Below, one piece after another: positions 34,886 to 46,604 of a DNA stretch of 64,000 bases (the stretch's first letter is position 1; each line of letters starts with the position of its first letter). Source of the DNA: Ophthalmolycus amberensis (taxonomy: Eukaryota > Chordata > Actinopteri > Perciformes > Zoarcidae); assembly GCA_024529925.1 (NCBI GenBank), contig JAFEUB010001108.1, positions 527,501-591,500 on the forward strand, given 5' to 3'. The notes under the pieces were generated by a model, which saw nothing but the letters and a program-made list of their open reading frames with translations, was not told where the DNA came from and did not search any database. The position numbers and the translations under genes were made by a program.

Positions 34886-35131
34886 CGTCCACTTGTTTGT
34901 GTCTGAGCTCTCAGGATGAAAAGCTGCTTTATTGACCTTCAGTGTCTAGCTGAACTGTCTCTGCTGCTCTGCCAGATCAGAGAGTCTGCTGCGGTTTATA
35001 TGTGCTTCACATAACGGAGGGAGGCGGAGTCAGAGTGAGCAACACCTGAGGGCTGGGAAAAAGGATGCTCACATGCAGAGGAGTGGTCAAACAAGTGTAG
35101 CTGGATCTTCTGGCAGTCAAATTAACATCAA
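34886..35131 (-). promoter_or_regulatory. noxo1: Promoter and 5' UTR of noxo1 copy C
   Basis: The minus strand has TATAAA at 35,000-34,995 and the GACTCCGCCTCCCTCC element at about 35,032-35,015, in the same arrangement as copy B. Similarity to copies A/B stops near 35,131, just after the word CAAATTAACATCAAAG, which marks the edge of the inverted duplication. The promoter looks intact although the coding frame is broken. Confidence 0.65.
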
Positions 35132-35499
35132 AGGAGAAGGTTGAAGGTTGAGCTGGGAAAAGGTATCTGTCATGAAAAGAATAGATACTCGCACTACTTG
35201 TCACCAACAAAACCCAGCTAATGCAATTGCAGGATTCAGTTATAAATGAATTGATTATTTAAACAAATGACTTACATTAAATGACTGATAATGTAGTTTT
35301 TGTTCATAATTTTAGTTTTCATCATCAGTTGAAATTATACTACATTTGATCCAAATGTGCCCCTATAGAGACTGTAGCCTAAATATAATAATGTTATGTC
35401 TTTATAAAAATATTAAAAACATATTTTGTGACAAATTACCAAAGTAACAGTGCATTCATATAAATAGGTCGAAATTTTGGAAAACCTGCTAATTCACTT
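35132..35499. other. Intergenic DNA, no gene recognised
   Basis: AT-rich single-copy-looking sequence; nothing recognised. Confidence 0.4.
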
Positions 35500-35910
35500 T
35501 CTTGAGTTAGCTAACGACGATATCTGTACACTAAATATTAGTTAACATCCAGCCAGGAAGTTGGCTTGGCTTGGATAAAGAATAGAAAGAGTTGTGTCAA
35601 TATGACTACTGCACTGATGTTAGCTGAATGCTAACATTAAGCAAGCATTGCCTTGCTTCAAGTCAGCCTCTGACCTGCTCCTGGCCAAGAAGTCAAGTGG
35701 GCTACATAACCCTTCCTAAAAACAATTATTTTGCCACAGTAGCTGTTTCCCTGTTTACAGTTTTTATACTATGCTAAGCTAGCAGTCTCCTGGCTGTAGC
35801 TTCATATTTAACGGACAGACACAAGAGTGGTATTGATCCTCTCATGTTACTCTCAACAAGACAGCAAATAAGAAAATCTTCAAAAATGTTGACAATTCCT
35901 TTGATGTCAG
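35500..35910 (-). repeat. Common teleost interspersed repeat (non-coding)
   Basis: Words such as CTGTTTCCCTGTTTACAG, ATGCTAAGCTAGCAG, CTGGCTGTAGCTTCATATTTA and GAGTGGTATTGATCCTCTC belong to a short repeat I know to be common in fish introns. A related copy in the other orientation is at about 58,050-58,260. I cannot assign a class. Confidence 0.5.
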
Positions 35911-38900
35911 CTGATCCATGGTGGGGGTATTTTTCTCATTTTTGCTGCGACATTTTTCAAACTTTTAATTACATTTTTTATTTGAATTTTGACGCACCAG
36001 TTTTTTCACCAAGCAAACATGTTTGCCTTTTAGTTTCTGAAGAATTTATTACATCAGCTGCTGTCTTCCTCAATCACTTCCCTGCAGCTCCAGCATCCTC
36101 AACTCCCATAATTAAAAACTGTTTACGCATGCAATCATTCACACTTGTCATCTGCCAGCAATATCCCTTATCAGGAAATAGTGTGGAGAGCCCGTTGTGT
36201 ATGCGTGCATCTGTTGAAACTGACTAAATGGGCAAAGGTGAGCACGTGCCCATTGCCCATGTCTGGGGGGGGGGGTCGGGAGGAGCAGGTGTTTCTTCAA
36301 AGTGAGGATTGCAGGGGTGGACTAGAGGGGGTTATCCCGACCACTCATCAGATGGACGTGGGTGTGGAGTCCTTGTCTGAAGTGATGCCAGTATTTTATC
36401 GCACACACACTCACACAAACACACACAGTGATATGGTGTAAAAGGTCAGGACTGTCCAGCTTCGTGTACGACCCGAGGAGATGTCAACACCTGTGTGTAA
36501 AGCCACAAGAGGTTTCCACACTGAACAAGAGGACCATGACTCTGGAATTTTGACTCTGGAAATTCCCACATCTGAAATAATAATATATATTACATACAAA
36601 CCATACTCAGGATAAATAAATCCTAATCATACTATATAATATTAAATTATGTGAGAATAAACCAGCATTTTGTCAGAAACCTGTACATTTGCATGAAAGT
36701 AATAATTTCTTTAATGAAATTGTCATGATTAACTTCAATCAAGAACAATAATGAGTTGTAAAAAAATGAAAACATTAATGTTTTAAGTTTTGGTGTAATC
36801 TAAATATTATATGGTGCCACCATTTTAAAATGTTTAGGATAGTTTTTGGGAATCAGGAAACAACTTTAATATTTTTTGTATGTAATGGGTTGTGAAAACA
36901 ATACTTATGGAATTATGGAAAATCTAGAGTCTTGGTTTAGCACATATAACACTGTTGTCTGAGACCTCAAAGAAATGAGACGCTCAATGAGATTTAATCG
37001 TGTGCATTCCTATGGGCATCAACACAGATCACTCATGAGGATCATTTGTAGGCTCAAAGATAATAACATTTTTTGTGAGGGTCAGTTCAGAGTTTAGCTA
37101 TGCAGTGGGTGTCTGTGTGCCAATCATTGTATTACTGTGATAAAAATATCTGTCTGCCAAAAACACCTTGCTTCCTTTCTCAGAAAAAAAAGAACTTCCC
37201 ACAAAGCACCCTGGCACAGAGCATCATTTAGTTTGCTTTGGTCTCACTTCACAATCCCTTCCTTGTTTGGGTTGCCTTGAAACTGATAATGGAATTATCA
37301 GAAACTTTCCAGGTGTGTGGCTCATAGAATTTGTTTCCCTGTAGGCTACGTCTGTCGGGCATTTACACACACACAAATGTCAACATCTTGCAAAATGCAC
37401 TGGCTGAAAACTTTCCTGCACTTTGACCATTTTAATTTAAACGTGACTAACTTACAAACAAGGAGGAAGAGGCAAAAACGCCTTCCTCGTCGTCACACTT
37501 TTTATTATGAGGGAGGAAGTAATTTATGTTGTGTGTTTGATTATATATGGACACGTAATTCTTGCAAACTCAGCAACTCAGTTAAATGGAAACCAAACAG
37601 ATGAGGACGTGACATAAAACACGCTTCATGACGTTCAGCACAGCCTCCAGCAAACATTGCCAAATTCTGAAGAAAGTAAAAACACTGCATGAGATATGGA
37701 GCAAGATTGTCCAGCAATCTTTACACAGACATTAAGGACTGAACAATTTGGTGTTTGCCTTTGGTGCAGTTCTCAACTGGTCTCACTGCGGGACCCACCA
37801 TCACCCCTTAATGACAATTAAGCCGCGACCCACATTTTTAACTTCGTTTATCGGCTGCGTATTGATCCAACAAATGCCGCTTCCGTTTTCACGGCTTCAT
37901 ACTTTCTTGTGCCAGAACCTCGCTGCACAAAACACACTGAGGTGTTTGCCCTCTTTTGTCCTCAATGTAAGAACATTCATATGTCATGTAGTCGGTGTCG
38001 GACTTGCGTTTCGCTCAATTAGCACATGAAAACAAACTGTGTGTTCTTCTATATACTGTGAAGTGGCGGGTGTCTATTAGCATTACAAGGCATTAACGCC
38101 AAATACTGTAATTGAGCCTGATGCAGCTGCTGCAATGAAGCTGCAGCCTTGGCACGACACGTGCAACACGGTGGGAACGCTTTTGATCAATGCCAGTATG
38201 GTAAAGTATTTGGTAAATGCGCGTCTCAATAGTGAGGCGGGGTTGAACGTCGCCCAGTAGGCTGCAAAAGCAGATAGTGGAGCGTAAAAAGGGCGTGCAG
38301 CTTCTGAGAAGTGTTATCACAAGACGGACGCAGTTGTGCGGTAGGGACCAGTGACTGGTACTCTATAGTCAGTGCCAGGAAATCAGATCTACAGAGATCT
38401 AATAACGTGTGCACGACAAACACCCAAGGTAAAATCTATCTGCATTGTGATACAACCTCTCGGGAATGTGACTCACCCAAAATGCAATAGCCAGTGCTGA
38501 AATGACTCAAGGGATTCACAGTTGCTGGAAATGTTTTGTATAGTAGTGTTTGTTTTACTATTATTTTTAATCTTATTAACCTTGTAATTTTGTTTGGGCA
38601 CATTCGTATCCTCTGTTAAAAGACCATCTTAATCAGACATCTGCATACTCTTCTGCCAAGCAATTTTTTGTGTGTTGTAATGTGCAACCTCTCACTCAAC
38701 TTCTTTCTGTGCGACACCACAAAAATATGAATCACTTTGTTTTTGGATTGTGAAATTAACACACACGTACTTACTTCCAGAAGAGGATATACCTGCTCTT
38801 CTGGAATTGTGCGATATAAAATAGAACACGTTAGTATATTTCTACTGTGAGTTGATGTGCCTTACTCGCTAACAAAACTATATGTGACATAATGATTGTG

Positions 38901-39290
38901 TATCTAAGAGAGTGGTAACAGGACCATATCTCTGTATTTGCTTTGATAAGAGGGAGTGACTCGATGGGGGTTGCAGTTTATCCAGAGAATGATGAGGTGT
39001 GAAGATTCTCAGAGATAGGCCAGAGTAATACAGACACATGTCTTTGTGTGACAAGGCTCAGAATGTAGAAGGGGATGACTGGAGGGGTTCAATGGGGACC
39101 TTAAAACTGCTGATCAATTGGAATAATTTAAATACCTGATGTTCCCCCACACTGTGAGCTGAGATGCGTATAAGCAAGCGAGACACTACATTCTTTGCTG
39201 ATTCTTCTGCAGACTGCGCTGCAGTCTGTATGACGATAGCCAGTCTGGCTGCAACGCTGCCAGCTTGATTCCGGCTGGGACTTTTGTTGC
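35911..39290. other. Intergenic DNA, mostly featureless
   Basis: No splice-supported coding sequence. It includes a G run at about 36,266-36,275 and short CA-rich patches at 36,402-36,427. The stretch around 37,765-37,870 (TTCTCAACTGGTCTCACTGCGGGACCCACCATC) resembles a hAT-type terminus, but I see no second end. Confidence 0.4.
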
Positions 39291-39294
39291 ACAT

Positions 39295-39725
39295 CATGAT
39301 GTTTATCATATTCATCATCTTGGTTTAGCATGTTGGCATGCTACCATTGGCTGATTAACACTAAGCACAGCTAAGTACAGGTGAGGGATTGTCATTAGTT
39401 TTAAAGGTATTTGCTCATTTTGCATTGGACCAACTGAAAATGTGACTTGATAAGGCCGCTATATGAAAAGTTTAAGGATCACAAATTCAATTCTTCCTAA
39501 AGGGGAACATGAATGTCTGAACCAAATTTCAAATCTTTCAATAGCAGTTGAAACATTTCACTCAGAAGTACAAATTCCGATCAGGGTGCCGCTAAAAAGG
39601 TTAGAAGATCGCCAAAGATTCATCATCTGGGAACCATGAATGTTTGTACAAAATTCTTTAGAAATCCATCCGATAGTTAGGATAAAAACCCACAGGACAC
39701 TTTCAGTGTTAAGCAGTTCAATACA
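39295..39725 (+). repeat. Common teleost repeat, plus orientation
   Basis: Contains AGCATGTTGGCATGCTA, GGGGAACATGAATGTCTGAA, CCAAATTTCAAATC and ACCATGAATGTTTGTACA, which are hallmark words of a very frequent fish non-coding repeat. It has two internal sub-repeats, each with a CATGAATGT core. Confidence 0.55.
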
Positions 39726-40559
39726 TTCATCAAATATGGCAACTATTGCAGAAAATGGAAATACTTAAATAAAGTACCTCAAGATTGTACATAAGTACAG
39801 TACTTGGCAGCATTACAGAAATACTTTAATAATCCCAAGATGTTCCTTTCTCTTCATTGTCTATTGCTTGTGACACTATGACAAGGAAGCAGCTGTCTCT
39901 GTGCCAAAAGTAACACTATGGAACTGTGGTTATGTCAGATACAGGGTGTTTGGGGAAAAATCGAAATGACTTATTATGCATTTAATAATTAGTGAATGTT
40001 ATACATGTCCTCTGTAAGTGTTTAAAGCTGTGTCCTCAAATGGTTTCGTGTGAACTTTCTGTGACACTAGGTGTCTCAGCAAATGTTTATTCTATTGACG
40101 TCCGAAAGAACACTTCAAGCTGTTTACCCTAAATAAGCCACAATGAACCCGAAGAGGCGTCACTACTGACGCCTGGCTGATTTGCGACCAATGACTTCCT
40201 GATTACCATAAAGTGACCTTTGTACTACAACGAATCGTTAAAGTGATGTTCCAGATACTCTACCTAGACGCATGTGTGAAACGCAACTAATGTGTTGTCC
40301 TTTGTGACGTAAATGACCCTGTGCCAGCCCACTGCATGTTGTTTACTCCGTATGAATATCAGAGACTAGGAGACAGATCTCCGAGCAGCCTTGAGATACA
40401 TTTCGTATGTGATTCAACTCTGTTCCTTCTTGCAAGAATAAATGTCCCGTGATTAATGATCTTTACTACGGCTCGAGTGAATTTTAACACAGGGTTATAT
40501 ACAACTATGATGTGGATTGCAATTCCATTATATGTAGAAGTGGCCTACAAATATATCCA
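39726..40559. other. Intergenic DNA, no gene recognised
   Basis: Nothing recognisable beyond short ORFs. Confidence 0.4.
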
Positions 40560-41085
40560 CGGTGGCCGAAGAATGAATCCTCACCAAACAACTTTGGTGA
40601 TCTCTTGATTTTTTTTTTCCTCTAGCGCCACCAAGATGTCAAACCTTTCACTCATGCCGTTCAATACCTCAACATCTGCTGGATGGATTGGCACAAAACG
40701 ACTGTGCCTGCTTTATCCTCTGGCGCCACCATGTGGTTGACGTTTGTAGTTTTGCGTAAGATGTCACAACTACTGGATGAATAGCAATGAAATCTGCTAC
40801 ATATATTCATGCCCCCTTCAGGATGAATTGTACGCCTATTAACCAAACCAATGATTTTTCATCGAGCACAATCGTTAGGTCAAGATTTCAGTTTGTCCAA
40901 CACTTGTTTTAGACAAGTTACTAGTAAAAATGAATGGCCTTCCCATCAGCCTCACATGTATTTTGTGTTTAGTGCTATTTAGCAAATGTATAAATGAATT
41001 AGCATGCAAACATGCTGACCTAGGATGGTGAATATGGTAGACTTTGTACCTGCTTGACATGAGCATGTTAGCATTGTGTCATATT
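40560..41085 (-). repeat. Common teleost repeat, minus orientation
   Basis: Reverse-orientation member of the family at 39,295: CTCTAGCGCCACCAAGATG, CTCTGGCGCCACCATGTGG, TTCAGGATGAATTG and CATGAGCATGTTAGCATTG. Together with the 39,295 copy it forms an inverted pair about 840 bp apart. Confidence 0.55.
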
Positions 41086-41205
41086 CTTATTGTGTCGGCT
41101 TCACGCTAAAACAACAAAGACGAAGAAGTTTCAGAACACCAGAGGGCGGTGCGGGGTAAAAAGGATTGTTATCGACTCTTCTTTTTGCATTCAAGTACAC
41201 AATCA

Positions 41206-42690
41206 AGTTTATTAATTGAGAAAATCATATATTTGTTAACAGTGTTGACAAATACTTTGAATTATTATTGAACTGTATACAATGCAATTTGTTTTAGACT
41301 TTAAAATGAGTAAATAATAAGTAACTTGAGGTGTGTTATGAAAATATCACCTAAACACATGATGTAGCATATTGGTCAAACAAGCAAGACACAGTGAAAG
41401 GGTATTTTTTGATATGATTTTTTAAAAATCCATTCTTTACAGTCACACCGTCAATCAAATCCAGGCGTATTCTCAAAAAAACACACTGTTATAATACAAC
41501 TCTGATAAGCTTTAGAAAGATGGCACCATCACGTGGGAAGGGAACATGATCAGGTAATGTTTTCACAGGCAATTTAACAAAAATATTTCCTTTCATTAAG
41601 ATAGATTCTTTTTTTTCAATATACTATGAGGATAGAATAAAATTCTGTCTCTGAAAACTGCAGGATTTATGTTTAAAGAGAGCTATGTTTGAAAGTGTTG
41701 CATAGTCGAGGGGACAGAAACATGGGGATAGAGGGGATCTTCATTTAAAATGACAGAGGGAGTAAAAAGCTCTTTGTTAAATGCAGAGTGCAAAGTAAAA
41801 TACTTTTTTACTTTTTTTAATACTTTTATGTGATTGTTTTAGGCTTCGAACCCCCATGCATTCAAACCCTTAAAAACGAGTTAAAAAGCTTGTCCTGCCA
41901 CCTTGTGTACTAGGGCACGCGAGTGTAAATCCTGACTGCAAGCATTAGTAACATATAGTCCATGTTTGTGCAAATGTAATGCAATAGAGCAAGATCCACA
42001 GCAATCACATGCTCACATTGCAGCCTTTAAAAGTGTCCCTCTGCGTCCATCATTTAGAGTAAAATAACAAAATATCATCTTGGCAGGCAAACAAAGACCC
42101 AGCTTAGCTCCAAAAAATACTGCCAGTCTAGCTTATGGGCTGATTAAAGCTCCAATCAATCATGAACCCAAACTACTCTCGTGCTTTTCTTCCTCACAGA
42201 CGCTACTTCTTTAGAGATCGTGTCTATAAGAGCAGACTCCTCAGAGGAATCCTTGTCCAACGTAGATGCTTCTAGTTGCAAAACAAGAAGGGGAATTCCC
42301 AACTCAGTTCATAAAGTGTCTCGAGATACTGCGCCAAGCGTTTTTTTTTAATACCAGACGTTAAAATGAAAGAAGACACGGGAACACTATGTGAGCCACA
42401 CCCAGTCTCTGCTGCTGGTTGTAACTTTACAAGCTCCAGCCAGGGAGCACAACGGCTCTTTCTTCCTTTCTTCTCATCTCAACCATACATTCATTTGTTC
42501 GCTATCCCCGTCCACCGGTCAATCCGCTGCCCGTCCACTTATTGGGAACATGTAGGAGTTTGCACTTCTCCAGAGTCCAAAATTCTCATCCCTCGTCGTT
42601 CTCCTTTTTTCATTCTCGGTAGCATCTGCAGACCGCCGCTTTGCCTCAAGTCTGTGTCCATCAAGAAAAGATCCACGATGCCGGCCAGGG
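41206..42690 (-). other. gid4: Probable 3' UTR of gid4
   Basis: Non-coding DNA follows the gid4 stop on the minus strand. A candidate AATAAA lies at 41,213-41,208 (TTTATT on plus). The true cleavage site cannot be fixed from sequence alone. Confidence 0.4.
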
Positions 42691-45600
42691 TCACCGGAAC
42701 TCAAAGATGGCTGCACTGTGCTCGGGAACGTGGGTGAGGTTTAGAGACTGGTACCTGCAGCATAACAACACAGTACATGTTAGAGGTACATGACATAAGC
42801 CCGTTTTCAGCTTTGTGACAAAGCATTCATCAGATAATCCAAATAGTTTGTGGTGGTTTATTATGTTTAAAAAGGCATAATATTTAAGATTTGGAATGAA
42901 ATAAACCCCCATTTTTCTTACTTTATATTGTTCAGCATTTTCTCTGCCATTCAGCAATTGCCTCCCTATATACAAGTTATCATAGTTAGTGGCGGACTCC
43001 GCCTCTCCCCGACTGGATTTAAACTGCCTTCACGATACGAGATGCATGTAACCCAGTGTAGTTTGATCTCATTTAGCCTTACGAGTTACTGTTTGCTCAC
43101 TTAACACCATATTAGAGCATTAAAAGCATTCAACTGGGGATTCACTGGCGGGGATTTTTTTAGTGATAAGCCACCGGAAACACACCATGCATTTGTTATC
43201 GTTCATCAAATATGCTTCTAAAAAAACAAAACAAACCCTTCCAGCATTTTTTGTTTTTGCAGAGTGTAACAAGAAGAGCAGCTACAGTAGTTAGTTGAAG
43301 AGCTGCTGTAAAAGGCAGACCACTGACATATTTATTACAACTATGAGAGTTTGTTTGGCTGCACAGTTAACAGATATAACAGGTGCTCTTCAGTTGTATT
43401 CCTGCAGAGTGTTTGCTGTTGAATTAAACCGCACATGGGCTGTACAGAGGCGTCACCAAAACAAGCAGAACTGAACTTTACTTCTTAAAAGAAGTCGAAT
43501 TCAGTCCAGTTTGTCAAAAACAACCCCAAAATGAAAGGTTTTACTAGAATAAAAAGATGGATGTGGACATTTGAAAGCCATTAGTCAGTTATACTCGAGG
43601 AACAGAATGAATTGAGGGCAAACCACAGTCTGGACTGATGCTCATATTCAGCCTTTTCTTTATGTGTGGTTGGCAGAGTTCACCCCGGAGTTGCTCTTTT
43701 AAACAAGCCCTTTATAAGACCATAACAACATTCCCACTGCGGTTAATACTGTTTTCAGTCCTCACAATAGTGCTAAATGCCATTGTTATAGCAGGAATGA
43801 CATAAGCGCTGGCTGTTAATAATTTACCACTTTTGGAAAAACCAACATACAACAGAGGGAAACAAAACTGCTTCCAAGTATTGGTCGGAGAAAGGAATAA
43901 AATCAGAGGCTTCCGTAACAATAGCCAGACCATTATGTGCAGAGGGAGTTGAAAGAAATGCCAAAGAATGTCAAATGAAATTGAAAACACTAAAGTACAA
44001 GCAGGCCTCAGTTTGCTTAAAGCCAGGCCTGACAACCATATTAATCAAACGCTACAAACTCACTGAGGGTCAGATTGTTCTGCTTCATCCATATAAGGTT
44101 ACACAGTCCAACTATGAGCTGTTCAAAAGGCCACATTCATCATATACTAAACATCTGAGCAAGGGGAAATTTGGAATTAAGGGCACCTTGACAGACGCTG
44201 CTGAAAGCTGGACATTTTTATCTGTTCAGGACTTTTCTCCAACCAGATTTTCCAGCTGGCCTGGGGTTTGATCCAGCAACCTTTCAGCAGCAAGTCTGCC
44301 GATTCGTAAAATGACTCTGCTTCCCCTCACAGCGACTAGTGTTGTGTTGCGTTACCATTCAGAGCTCCTGTGATAGTAGTAGCCCTCGATCGTTGCTGTG
44401 GATTTCTGGAAGCATATGTAGTAGAATCCGGCAAAGGAAGCTCCGCTGATGTCTTTTATTGTGTGGTCGGGGACCAGGAACTGCTCCTGCGGGGACGGAC
44501 GGGGGTGAGAAATAGAAACAGCTGCAGTTCAGAGGTGACTTACTACGACATATGGTCCACGCTCCATTTAGGCAGTACCTTACCTTCCACCTCATGAAAA
44601 TATAGTCGGAGCTCTTCAGATCCTCGTAGTCAAAATCATCCGAGTTGAACGTCTTTGCATACTGGTAGAAAGCCTGGAACTTGCCCTTGACACAAAAAGT
44701 AAAACGGATGATGTCACGGTAAAACCAGCCTGCTGTAGAGCACCCGTGTAGGTCATGAATGAAGCTTTCGCCTTACCCAGTGCTTACGATCCACATCCTC
44801 ATCCGCATCCCATTTACGGGTGAGAAACGGCCGCTTCCTGCTGATGATCTCCCCGGCGAAGAACGTGGTGAGAGTTGGGTATTCCTGCGACAGCAACAGA
44901 CACCTGTGATGTTATCGTTTGCTCTGGCACTGCCGATCGGATACATGCCGTTATGTGTTTTCTTCTCTTTGAAAGTGAAAGTATGTCACGCCTATTCTAA
45001 AGTCTGTCCGTGTAATGTTTCATCCCAAAACAAATTATAGGGTCAAATGTCACTTGTGCTGATAATCACTGTTTATCGTGTTCATCTTCAATCACTTTAG
45101 TCATATTGTGATTTATATGATACTGTAACTTGTGATATTCAGTTTTGTACAGAATGACAGTTGAATCGTGAGTAGCACAACCTGACAGTATCCTTAATAT
45201 AAACAATGAGTAGTGGCCAGACGCAGCTTAATAAAAAGGGAAATACTGCTCTCACCTCAGTCAGTCCTTTTATCTTCAGGTAGCCACACAGGTAGGAATC
45301 CTCCATGGTGACATGCTTACAACGAGAACACAAGAAACAACAGAGAATGTCGTTTACTTCACAGCTGTAGTTTCTTCTACATTCAAATGACAGTACGTGG
45401 CAATCAAATCATATGAAAGGATGTCATGACATAACTAATATCCCGTCACACAACACAGCCATAAACGTGCAGGTTTGTAAAACTCCCAACAAATGCAGAC
45501 TGCCAAACTTCTGTGAACTCTCTATCTATCAGTGTTTTTGATGACATTACATTACATAAAATGCCTCTTTATGGTTGAAAGGTGTTGGTAGTAAAGAGTC

Positions 45601-45954
45601 GATGGCACTGCTATATCCACAGCTAGCTCGGCGAGTTACTCAACCACAGGGCCAGGGCTCATTGGTTTTCCAGCTGTCAATCATCACAGCGCCCGTTTGA
45701 CAGATCATCAAATCCCCCTGACAGCTGGCCTGAATAGTAAATAATACGTTTAACAGGCCCACCTGCAAAACAACCTCAACGTCGTACGAGTTCCCTTTGC
45801 TCTTCTGGTGGCCCCTGAACTTGGAGCCGCTGTACAGCAGCGAGGTGACAACACCGGGCTGCTGGGTGTTTATCGGTGGCGGTGGAATAAGCGAGGCCGA
45901 GGATGCGAAGGCCGCTGCTGGGGAGTCGCTGACGTATCCAGCGGGGACAGGCAT
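42691..45954 (-). CDS. gid4: GID complex subunit 4 (CTLH E3 ligase substrate receptor), 6 coding exons, 218 aa
   Basis: GID4 recognises N-terminal proline degrons and brings substrates to the CTLH/GID ubiquitin ligase. Exons on minus, 5' to 3': 45954-45763, 45315-45256, 44884-44777, 44685-44584, 44486-44356, 42754-42691. The frame closes at 219 codons. The protein follows human GID4 almost residue by residue from its internal Met onward: SLIPPPPINTQQPG, SLLYSGSKFRGHQKSKGN, SYLCGYLKIKGLTE, FLTRKWDADEDVDRKHW, DHTIKDISGASFAGFYYICF, SLNLTHVPEHSA and a C-terminal EFR. These form the beta-barrel degron pocket. The exon 2 start is supported by homology and an AAG acceptor. The long N-terminal extension of human GID4 is not supported here. 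It is head-to-head with atpaf2, as in human. Confidence 0.95.
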
Positions 45955-46604
45955 GGCTCCCGCTTGGCGAGCTGGGCACCGATCCTGGTCAATTGCCGTC
46001 CGAGCGATGGTCTCTGTCGGCGTCTACGACGAGGAGGGAGCGGACTGAGAGGTCCACCAACATTCAAATCCCCCCCGAATCCTCCACAGTTTAGTTTACC
46101 AGGCGCCAAGCTTCCAGAAAAGTATGTGGACTTCGAGCAGCAGACTCCGCCCTTCTCATTGGCCAACAGAGTTCAGCTTGCTTACATCTTTAACGCTCAT
46201 TGGTGCAAATTGCGGAAGGCTTTACGCGAATATTCGTCTGTAGTTTTGTATCAGTAGTGTTACAGTGCGTAAAAGCACTTAGAAAAACTACACTTCCCTG
46301 CTGTAAAAACTATTTGTGACGCTCTCTTTCAAACATAGAAGGTCACACGCACGCTTCAGAACACCGGAGATGCTATTAGAAAGCAGAGGAAGAAATGTGC
46401 ATCAGTGAATAGAGGTACAGCAACGTTATACAGGTAGCCAGTAACGTCACAGTATAAACAAGAGCTGATGGTAATAGGAAAAACATTTACTCGTATACAA
46501 ATGTGGCAAATAACGAACTGAGGTCAGATACGAAACCGGTAGCCTAGCCTGTCAGCTAGCTTTTCTTAAAAACATTCATGTTACATCTTCACAAAACTGC
46601 CGCT
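45955..46604. promoter_or_regulatory. Shared bidirectional promoter region of gid4 and atpaf2
   Basis: About 650 bp separate the divergent start codons. There are two inverted CCAAT boxes (ATTGG at 46,158-46,162 and 46,199-46,203), a CTCCGCCC GC box at about 46,145 and no TATA box. The part nearest gid4 is GC-rich. This is the usual look of a housekeeping divergent promoter, and the human genes have the same head-to-head layout. Confidence 0.6.

Noticed and set aside
45808..46257. 149-codon plus-strand ORF overlapping gid4 exon 1
   Set aside because: Antisense to gid4 exon 1 and its GC-rich promoter; it has no recognisable domain.
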